In this document: positions 12,801 to 24,800 of the stretch, in pieces
Numbering within the stretch: the stretch's first letter is position 1
How the letters are laid out: each line of letters starts with the position of its first letter
NCBI GenBank assembly: GCA_964020155.1
Contig: OZ026569.1
Location: 2,224,971-2,288,970, forward strand
Direction of reading: 5' to 3'
Source: Chondrilla cf. caribensis
Lineage: Eukaryota; Porifera; Demospongiae; Chondrillida; Chondrillidae
DNA: 64,000 nt
The notes under the pieces: model-generated
The model's database searches: none
The model's input: only the letters and a program-made list of their open reading frames with translations
What the model was told of the DNA's origin: nothing
Translations under genes and position numbers: made by a program

Positions 12801-15800
12801 AATCTGACACTATAATAATGTACATACAATTGTAATAATAAGCAGCAATGTAGTCTGATTCCCAGAATGCTCCTCCAATACTGGCAGGAACATTCTCTGC
12901 AGTAAATCGGGTGGGATTCACATATCAATAATATTAATCACAAATTAATAAAATTTGTCTGCAGTAGAAGTAAACAGGTGTAACTTAATTATCTAAATAT
13001 TTGAGAAAAATGGCTTTCTTTGAACACTCCACAGTATATCAACACGGTAGTTTTCATACCTATTGTGATAGGCTTGCATTTGAGTAGTCAAAGCAGATTT
13101 TTCGGATTCCAATGTTGAGCATCTATGTATGTGTATACAGTCAGTTAAAAATTTTGACATTATAATAATATACAAACAATAATTTTAATCATAAGTAGCA
13201 GAGTAGTCTTGTTCCCAGAAAATTCTCCTCCCATACTGGCAGGAACATTCTCTGCAGTAAATCGGGTGAGATTCCCAAATTCACTTGATCAAAAAAGCAG
13301 TTATGCGGTTACCACCGTGCAAGTGTGCGAAGAAAAATAATGTTATTATTAGATTTACTTTATTGTAATGACCTAGATAGCTAGCCAACAGGCATGACTG
13401 AATTTTGAATAATTTTCGTTCTCATTTAATGTATAAGTATAATAAAATAATAAAGCCCAGATGATGTCACAAATTATACAAAGATATACTGAATCTTTGG
13501 AAGTAAGCGTATAATCACCTATTCTTGGAAACGTGGTTTCGTTGGGTGTAACATTCTTTAGTGTGTCTCTTTGAAACCAAAGTAGCCATAAGGAAAATTC
13601 AAGCTGCATTTTGTACATTAGTACACATGTTTCAACTTGGTAGGGCTAACTCGGAATCTATTTTTAGTGCAATAATACCCCTTTTCTCAGATCCTATCAC
13701 ATATATATCAAGGATGACTGTCATCAGAGCCAGGAAGGCTTTAGGCTGGATCTTCCATGGCAGTTGGTGTGTTCTGTCAGATGCTATAAATTAACTGTTC
13801 ACACTTTTCCATAAAAGTAAAGAGCGGATATCCGTTAATGCTTATCTGTTAACCATAAAACGCTAAACAAAATTATCCTTGTTTTTATTTCCACTGTACC
13901 CTACAATATTATCATTATGTACTGAACAAATTCACTGATTTTGAGTGAATGGTCTGGGAAAAATGACTTGTAACAGAGCTATTATGATGATAATCCATAT
14001 AAAAATTTGCAGAATATTTACTTTTTCAACCACATGCCTACTAAATTTCAATACATTTGTGTGATTTATACCGTTTTCACATGGACAGCGTAAAGTTCAC
14101 CATACAAGGACGACATGTTGGTACAATAGACCGAGGAAGTACCACATTCGAACCCTATGGTATCACTATCAGTCCAGATGGACACATTTATGTTTGTGGT
14201 CGTGCCAATGACTGTGTTTGTGTTTTTGATATAAATGGTAAGTTTCTGTTTTCCTTTGATTCATGGTTTGAGTGTTTTGATTTACCTAGGTTACCTAAAG
14301 GTGATGAGTATTTTGATTTACCAGGAGACCTATGTTTTGCCAGTGATGGCTTCCTCTACATCACTGATTGTGACTATAGAAGAATTTGTGTATATGGTAA
14401 AGATGGTAAATTCATTAGAAAGTTCACCACTAGCTGCACTCCAACCTGTATAGATGCCTCTGATTGTGGACATCTTATTGTTAGTTCATTTTTGTCTAAC
14501 AAAGTCATGATATACACCACTGGAGGTGACTTAGTTCATGTATTTGGAGAACGTGGTAGTGGATTAGGACAACTTGATGGTCCTACTGGTGTATCAGTAG
14601 ACAGTGATGGTTTGATTTACATTGCTGATTATGGTAACCATCGTATTCAAGTGTTTTAACTCTCAATGTCTTCAGTGTGTCCTCAGATACTTTGAATGAC
14701 ACTCTTTATGTACATGTACTTGTAGCACTTTCTATTTCAATTGTAATATATTTTAATAATATATTACCCAAAATTTTAATGGGTTGTAATAGCACATTTT
14801 TTAACAATCAACATTCGAGACAATGTTCTTCCGGAGCTGACTCTTCCTCGACATACATGTGGTCAGCCGATTTGGGAGCCTAGTTCCGGTGATGACGTCA
14901 TGACATGATCCGCAAAATTGACTTCTTTTTAATAAGTTTTATTTGTGCCGTCTTATTTAAAGAAAGTTTAACATATATGTCTGAAATTTTGTAAAACTGA
15001 TGCTTTTTATTAATCCTATCGCTATATGAGAGAAATTTTTGATTATGCCTACAATGATGAAAATATGGCGTTAACGATGATAAAATAGAAGAATGTGGAA
15101 GTGGTTGCGATGCTTCCTGATACTTTACAGGAAATAACGCTCGTACAGTGATGATGACCATCCTCCAAACACATTTGGAAGACAGTATAGTTTCATAACA
15201 TGTAAAATGGCCGCACCAGACGGCACAAAAGCCTTTCGCGATGATTTGTTTGATGCGGTTTCTTAGGAAAGTAAGCAGCGCGCTGTCAAAGAAAAGTTGA
15301 TAGAAGTAAACAATATGTGACAGGATCTGAGAAAAGGGGTATTATCGCGCTAACAATCAATTCCGAGTTAACCATACCTAGTTAAAACACGTATACTAAT
15401 CTACAGAATGCCGCTTGAAATTTCCGTATAGCTAATTCGGTTCCGAAGATACATGCGAAAGTATGTTATGGTAAACGAAACCACGTTTCCGAGAAATGGC
15501 GATTATAGGATTACTTCCGAACATTCCGTATATCTTCGTATAATTTGTGCCATCATCTGGGCTATATTATTTCATTATTACTTATGCGTTAAATTAGAAA
15601 GTAAAGTATTCGAAATTCAGTCATGCTTATCGGCTAGCTATCTTTAGGTCATTACAATAAAGTAAATCTAACAATAACGTTATTTTTCTTTGCGCGCTTA
15701 CATGGCAGTAACCGCATAACTGCGTATCGAATAAAATGGCGTATTCTCGATAAACAATAAATCAGCCATAGCTCCATAACGCAAGTTCGAATGGTCTCTG

Positions 15801-18800
15801 CGCTTTCAGGGAACATTCTACTAAACGTTTAGATTGAAATTATCGCAGAAAAAGAAAATCGAAAAAATTACATGAAAACATGTTTTGACCCGTATCTCTG
15901 TTTACAAAACAGCGCGATAATCCCCCTTTTCTCAGATCCTACCACATATATGTTAAACCTATAATTTTTAACATTTATTAGAACCTACGTTTCGTAAGTA
16001 GCCAGAATATCGAAGCCAAAAAAACAGTGTTATTGTAACCCAAATGGTGCACCCGCCCCCTTAAACTCACTTATTTTCCAAGAGTTGCAATTGCCTTCTC
16101 AAGTCTTCATTAGCCATGCCTACTTGAAAACAACTACAGGCATAAAATAGGGACACTTATATATCACCATGGCATTAATGTGAGAAAGTAACTTTTAAAA
16201 TCTATCGTGAGGATAACCTACATGGATCCTTTATTGAATAATCTTGAATAAATTGAAGTACAGTGGAAAGGTACTTAAAGACTTACTTTTGGTTCAACCA
16301 TTTATTTTCTTCCCTCAAAGCTACATCTGCATTGTCCATCGGCATATGTCTAAAAAGCATTTGAATGAAAATGTGCACTTTATTATCATTATTTAGTATA
16401 AGTGAAGCAATTAGTCTACTGGTATATAAGGTGCTCTCAAGAGAGTTAATCAAAGACTACCATTTCCTTGAGAACAATGTAACTGTTACACTACATTGTC
16501 AATATTGCCATCATTTTTGAATCCTTGTTAATTTAAATAAATAATAAATAATGTACCTGCCTTTTAAGGGTTTAAGTTTAGGGGCTGCTGCAAAAGATTG
16601 TTGATTTCAAAATGCCAAGATTAGAAACTGGGCTAGAATTCAGGTACAACGGCTTCACCAAGTGTTATGTCTTCAGTGAGGGTTCTTCCAAATCTAGAAG
16701 AGATGTCAAGGTAATTTGAGTGCAGGTGTTGGCAGCCCCAAGAGTTTTTAACTCAATATACTTGTTCAAACAGTTTTCCTGCTAACCCTTTCACTTTATT
16801 ACTTACTGCAAGTAATATCATTGTAATTATAGTCATTGCTACACTTTCTTATGTAAAACATTTCTGAAATCACTAAAAATAATACCTCTGGCACCAAAAG
16901 AATACAAATCGCTAAAATTTCTACCTGTTACATGTTGGCCTACAAATAACACTGAAATTAGTACTCGCAAAATTTTGAAGCCTTAAGGTATCATATTAAG
17001 GCTAAAGGCTTAAGGTACCATCTAAAGGTAGTCAATATGTACCTTCATGAATACCAGAGGGATAATGACTGAATCACAGGATCTTGGTTGCATGCCCTTC
17101 AAAGTGGAAGCTACTACTTTTTTGCTCAAAGGTGTAATTTGATTATTTTAAAATAAACAACATCAGCAAGTATCATCAGTAATTAAAGTGTTATTTTCCA
17201 TATTCACAGCTTCACAATTTTGTCTGCAAAAATTGCAATTGCATATTAATATCACTTTCAAGTTTGATTTTGAATGGTATGTTAAAATGTTTTGTTATGT
17301 TTGTTTGTTGAATGTACATTGAATGTTTAATGAAATACAAATGAGTACCTTAAATAGTTAGATTCCCTTTTTCTCAATCCACTGTCCTCTGAGGAGTCAG
17401 TTGGTCTATTGAGTGAGCAAATTATGTAATAATTAAAGTGTATAATGAACATACTTTCAATAATAAGTTTACATATCACTTTGTTCTGTAAAGTAATCCT
17501 GTGAATTTGTGTTCACTGACAGCATAGCGGGTCCTCCTCCTCCTAAACTTCTGAGTAAATGTCCGAAAATACTCTGTAGAATGTTTTCAATCATCAATCA
17601 ATAATGATTCGCATAACATACTATGGATTATTCCCTTACAATAACTACAGTACACCTTTAATTATCCAAACTCCAATTAAGCCTATTAGAATTCTCTGAT
17701 TATTCAAAGATTATGCCTGGCACCGAATGTGGTCATTTGATGAGTAGCCCTTCTGTTCCTACCTGCATGACATCATGAAGTTCTCTGTCAAGTGATTTTA
17801 ATAATATTCATTATGAGCTAATTATAGTCATGGGCATTTTAACATTATCCATGATGTCCAGCAAATTTTCGGGCATTTCACATAGAAATGCACCAGTCCC
17901 TTTCCTGGCCAACAAAAACAGAGGGCAAGGGTCAGCTATGCCAGACTAGGGTCGCACCAGATATCTGGCTTATAAACGTTTAAGGCTTAATAGGTAAAAA
18001 ATAAATCCACTATGAACCTCTTCACTTCTTTTTTCCTTCTTCTTTAATGTCTACAGAAAAAAAGACAATTAATGTGTGGTTGAATAGCATTTAGGTAGTA
18101 GTCATTAGGTCCTGACTGTAATGAATTGAAATACATCTCTGAGCATTGAACAATATTCAAAAATCAAAAACACATTCACTAAGGTCATGCTCTACATAGT
18201 GCTAAAACTGGTTGTAAAATTGCTAATTCTTATTAGTCACTATATGTTCAAGCATGAGTTACCTACGGAGAAATCCTTTACCATCATTATTATAGAAATA
18301 CCACATTATTATGGAACCTAAACCATGAACCAACTATCTCAAGACTTCTTATCCAGTCTATTGGTGTGGCAAATATTGGTGAAAAAGTAACATTAATGGA
18401 TGCCAAATTTTTAAACTGCCGGCATATTTCTGTCAAATGGCATATGTTTGAGACATTAGGTGACCAACAAAGTAATTCAGTTTCTCCGTGCCCAGGTGTT
18501 GATTGTGAAGTCAACGATTGTATACTCATGTATGTAACAGATGTCGGGGTTGGTTAGGAACTGGTAGTAAATATAGCATTCAATAACCACTGTTATTTTT
18601 CATTACTATACAGTACCAGTGTTCATGTAGGTAGGTACGTAATAGATGTTGATGCAGTAGTGATGGATAAACATATGCACCACAGACTTGGGGAGTGTAG
18701 CATTATGGGTGAAATCATTTAATCTGTTTTCTCCATTAGAGTTCTTAGATGCTAACAATTTGAAGAAGAAGTGTGTATATATCTACACATTCATTCAATT

Positions 18801-21800
18801 TCGCTCACATGCTTGGTCAGTAAATTAGTGCAGTAAATTATTACCTGTCTAGGCAATATTCTACAATGTACATAGGTGTAGCAACGGGTCAGGCAGGGCA
18901 GTGATTGCCAGACAAATAATTCCAAGATAGACAACAAAAGAACTAATATGTACCAACAGATAAGAACAGTCACTTTCCAAACTTTTTAGGTATGTGTGTT
19001 TCCAAAAAGGTATTATATGTATACCAAGCAGTCAACAAACAAAAGTGAAAATCAGCAAAGTGACGAAATTTCAAATCATTTCAGAAAGGAAACAAACCTC
19101 AATGATTGTAATTATGAATTTCTACTTGTGCATGAAGAGTTTTATTTTGAATACAGTTCTGCAACAATCCTGCCTGACCATTGTCTGGAGGGCTGCTACT
19201 CCTATGTATAGTTTCATCATTCTTCACATGAACATTGAGTTATGTCCTTGAATTTAATAGGACTCCAAAGTACACTGTAGTTGAACAAATGATTCTAAAA
19301 TATTGCCTTCATACCTTTTTCACAGCCCGCCATTTGTTTATTTCATTATCAATATCAGACCTCTTTTGTTTCAACCTGGATAATGTAAAAATCATATGGT
19401 ACTGCACATTACTGAATCATACTTGGCATGCTAACATGTTTGCACAATACTAATGGCTATATATATTTGACATCCTTCTCCTGTATATTTTGATAAAATG
19501 GCATAGTAGCATGTGACATCACATCTTTAGGAACATGGTCACATGGTCTCACAATCATCTTGCATGGGGAACAAATGGCTTGAAATTATATACTATAAGT
19601 CATTTGAGTATGTTTGTACAAGTTATAGAATTAATGAATATAAAATATCATTTAAAATAGTCAGTGAATGTGGAATGACCAAACTGATGATTATTGATTT
19701 TGAAGGAGTCTCATTGTGATACACAAAGATTCCTTTTGGAATGGATAAGCTGAGCACTGCTCCAGCTGTTAGTACTTTTAAATTAGTTAGCCATTGATTA
19801 TGTCATGAGAATAGTTGCAGTTGCCAAGATATTAGCAACCACGCTTCATGGGTTGGTTGTCTTAAATAGTGAGTAGAGGCACCAAAGATTAATATGGGGA
19901 AGAGGAGGCCTGGCAGTGAAATGAGTATGCATACATCTTTAACTACTTGACTTTGTCAACTAAAGATCATTGTATCAAGACTTTTTAAAAGATTAAGAAT
20001 TCCATGTGACCCTAGCTCTCGATTTAATGAGGTGAGGATATATGTGTTATCAAAGCTAAAATTGCATGTATTTGCTTCAATGCAATAGAATTGTACTTCT
20101 GCACACAGTCACTGTGACACTAATGTTGAATCCCAAAGACTAAAGGCCCTACAAAGAGTCAAGTTCAAACATAATATTACTGTACATTGAACTGGTTCCA
20201 TATAACTACATAACAACCATTCAGTGCTCTGGTCTATGCACACTAAATACTATACTTGCCTGTCAGTGAGCTAGCAATGTATAACCAACATGATATTATT
20301 AAAGTATCATCAATTTGATCAACTACTACAGATGTTTTATTTGTGGGTTTAATAGAGGTTTTTGATTACACGAATTTATCACTGAACCAAAATATTAATT
20401 TTCTTGTTGTGTAATAGTCTAAGACCATATTCAATTGAAACATGACTTCATGATTGAACAATGCTTTTGAGTTATTAAAGTTTTTAGCTTAATAGTATAT
20501 ACAGTATATATATATAAAAAGTAATTCAATTGTAAAACATATGAGGCTGCTGCTCCCTGCACTCAAATTACTGAGGAATCTTCAAAAGAACCTTGGCTGG
20601 AGATATTATGTTTGGTGAAGCCACTCAATTTCTAGCCCAAATTCAAATTCATGATGTTACGAAATTTTGTGCCATATACAGTGTCCTGTGATTGGCTTCT
20701 TTATGTGTACAAATTTCTTGCTTCTGGGCTATAATCAATCTGTTCTGCACTTGTTAGCCATCTTCCCTTATATGTAGACATATTACATATAAAACTCAAA
20801 AAGCCTTGGCCTAATAAACATTACCTAAAGTGTGCCAGAAATTTGTGGCATAATTTTGGCATATGAACCGGCGTTATATTAAGCACCCACCCACCCATAC
20901 TGTAAATCATCATTATAAATTACTGAGTGCTTTAGCGATGCTAATTGATTGTGACCTTTATTAGCTGAGTAAGATCTCAATTGGTTTGAAGTGTAACAAC
21001 GAAAATTCTATGTCTCCCTTTTAGTCAAAATGCATATTTTACACCCATCCTTATGTTATTTACAGATTATTATTATAGCAAAAAGTAATTTTAAAATATT
21101 CTTGTCAGTAGAGGAAACATACCTTTGGACTAATAATTTCACTTCTTTATAAGTTTCAGGATGTTGTTCCCACTCATTTCGAATGTCATCTGAACAATAA
21201 CTGCAGGCAGTAACACAAATCATTCCAATTAAGTCAATAGCAACTTAACATGCAGTTTGACACCCTGGGTGTCTGTGTATTCAGTTCGCAAAAAAATTAT
21301 GTCCTCTATAGTAGAAATTATCAACCACAGCAGCATTTATAAAATGGTTGAAATGAATACTAGTTAATGTGTGAATTTCATATGGATCAAAGCTCATTTA
21401 CACCAATCTTTTACAACATTTTGGTAAACCACAAGACTAATTCATGTACATGGTGCTGGGATGGATCCATTAGAAATGGCTATAAGAAGTACTCCCATTG
21501 CATGAATGATAAACCAGCCGGTAGGAACCTTGCTATTTTCCTTCCTGTATCTATCTACATTAATGTGGGCTCTATAGTATGTGCATCTATATACTATGGA
21601 ATCTCGTGACAAGTAGTTCTTGTTAGTATTAGAATAATTATTATAGACATGAGATTGTACAGTGCTTAAATGAATATGGTTCACAGTAGAACTCAAGTAG
21701 TTACTATAATATTATAACGCCATCTATTTGAGGTGTTTTTGAGTTTGTATTCAGTTCCTGGCTTCCCAATTTAAACTGAAGAAAGGGGCAACAGCTTCGA

Positions 21801-24800
21801 ATTCTATTTCCAATATGTGACTAATTAATAATATAAAGGTGCTCACAGGCTCAAATATACTCACACATTTGTCACAGGTTGTAGAGGAATACCTGCAGAA
21901 AAAGTAGAAAGATAAATTATTTAAACTTCTGTGATTTAATAATAATTGGAAACATTAATTTATTCATTGAATTTAACTAGAAGACACAAATATTCAACAT
22001 CACGCAGATATTGAAAATCAACAGTAGTATGAGTAGTGTAGGGTCGTGTAGGGTCATGTGTAGTTTCTGTATGTGATTCGCAGGTGAGGCATTGACTGCG
22101 GAAACTACAGTCAAACTCGATTAGTACGTACCCGGGATAATACGTACCAACGGTTAGTACGTACAAATCTCTGAGAACGTAGAACGCTTCCTATTGTTTT
22201 ATCAACAAAATACATCGTATAGTGCGTACCCGGATATGACGTATTTCCTGTTATGACGTACTTATGACGCTGGCCAAAGCGCGGGAATCCTCGGATAGTA
22301 CGTACGGAGGTGACAGTCATGGCTACAGCGAAGAAGAAATCTATTTCTTTGAAGGAAAAGTTCGAGATTATTTCAAAGATTCAGAGCGGGATGAAACAGA
22401 CTCACATTTCTGAACAGTTCAGTCTTCCAAAAAGTACGGTGAATACGATTTGGAAGAATAGGGAGACCTTAAAGCGCCAGTTCGAGTCTTCCGAGTATAG
22501 CAACGACTCCAAACGCTTTAGACCCGCCAATCACAAGGATGTGGACGAAGCCCTTCTTCAGTGGTTCAAGCAAGCGAGAAATAACGGCATACCTGTTAAT
22601 GGTCCTCTTCTTCTCGCCAAAGCAGATGCGTTGGCTGCTGCTCTAAATGATGTTTCTTTTAAAGCCACAACAGGCTTTATCGATCGATGGAAGACACGTC
22701 ATGGCATCACTTTCAAGAAGATTTGTGGGGAAGAACGTTCTGTATCGCCTCAAGATACCGAAAAATGGCTAAACATCACACTTCCACAACTTCTGGGCCG
22801 TTTTTCGCCTGAAGATGTATACAACCTTGACGAAACTGGATTGTTCTACAAGTTGAAGCCCGACAAGACCCTAGAATTCAAAGGTCATAAGTGCAGTGGA
22901 GGGAAGAAATCAAAAGAACGTCTCACTGTCCTTGTGGGAGCAAGCATGGTCGGTGAAAAACTCCCTCTGTTAGTCATTGGAAAGGCCAAATCTCCTCGTT
23001 GCTTCAAGGGAGTACGCAACTTGCCACTAGAATACACTGCCAATCGTAATGCCTGGATGACGGGAGATATATTTGAAGACTACTTGAAGAAATGGAACAG
23101 TAAACTTCACAAAGCACATCGTTCTGTCCTAGTAATCGTTGACAACTGTACTGCCCATCCACCATGTCTCAGCTTATCCAACATTGTATTGAAGTTTTTA
23201 CCACCAAACACCACATCAAAATTACAGCCATGTGATCAAGGTATTATTCAGTCTTTGAAAGTGCACTACCGCTATCAGCTGCTGCAGAAGCTTTTGCTTG
23301 CAATGGATAATGTTGATGACATCAAAATCTCAGTCCTTGATGCTATGCAGTGGTTGCAATATGCTTGGGATCAAGTCACCCCTACCACCATTCAGAACTG
23401 CTTCCACCATGTGGGGTTTCGTGCTGATTCCTCTGCTCCTATTGAGGATGACAACTCTGAACCTGACATTTCGGGGGTTCTGGATGAGTTGAAAGAAAAT
23501 GGGATGAATATCGATTGTGAAGGTGATGAGTTTGCTGCAATCGACAGTACCGTCATCACAACTGGAGAACTGAGTGATCAAGACATAGCTGCCTCTATCC
23601 AAGAGACCACTCAGGAATTAGGAGATGCTGAGGATCAGCTTGACGATGACGATCCTGTGTTAGTACCAACGTACTCTGAATACAAGACTGCAGTTGATGT
23701 CGTGAAGAGATTTGTAACCTGCATGTCATCCAATCCTCAGGATATGGTAGCAGTACAGACTCTTGAACATCTCCTATTCACTATGAAGCGGGAGCAGCAA
23801 CAGACTACCCTTGATAGCTTTCTGCAAACAAACTGACCTGTCTTGGGTACACACCTCTTAGTGGACCTAGTTTATAACCATTACAACCACATGTTTATTA
23901 TGCCAACTATCATTGTTATACATGTAATTCATCAAATTGATATTTTAATGATGATTATTGTATGTGATTACCATTGATCGTTCACAAGTATGAATATTAA
24001 TGAACCTTGGATAGTAAGTACCTCGGATAGTAAGTACTTATTCCTGTTCCCCTTGGGGGTACGTACTATCAGAGTTTGACTGTAATAATTGGCAGCTTTG
24101 AAATTATGTAAACCATGGAATCACCTAATTTGGAGGCGAGTAACGAGCAGTCACATGATAACCACACTTCTTCAAGAACCATCACAACTGCATTTGCAAA
24201 ATTCACCGTTCAAAAAGTAATATTTCCCTGTAAATTGTGCCAATAGATAGATATAAGATAGCAAATTGCCTCAAAGATTAACATTGGGCACTTATCATGA
24301 GACTAGCTGCTCTGGGATGTTGTTGAGTAACAATGATGTAATGCATAACTCGAGACATGTGCATGAAATGGATATATCACAGTAAAGTATTGTGTGCGGT
24401 AGATTCTGTTGGCATTCTGGTGGGTTTTGTGGAAGATGAAAAGCTGTCATCACCGTGAAAATAGTCTTACAGGATAGATCCAGAGCAGTTCGCATCTATT
24501 ACCGTTGTCGTGATTTCATGATTAAAATCCGTTTCTTTTTCTTCCAATACAACAAATGCAGTGACATCTTGACAATGTGATAGATATAAACTTCTTTATC
24601 GGTGAAAATATAGGTATTATCTAGGTTTATCTATCCATGCCAAGAATATGTCAGTAGCTTTCATAAAATCCATCGGAATAGGATGCGAACTGCTCATTTG
24701 CCGATTTACATTTTTATATACCATTAATGAAGTGATGTTCAAAATAAGAAATGTGAAGTAAAAACGTGCATAAAGAGTTCAGGTATGGTTGTTGAGCTTG

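Noticed and set aside
18290..19453. Several 60-85-codon ORFs on both strands
   Set aside because: No motif, no consistent splice sites, and composition like the surrounding intron.
21857..21893. Possible small gene A exon (IPLQPVTN)
   Set aside because: Acceptor and donor look good, but its phase cannot join either neighbouring exon without creating a stop.
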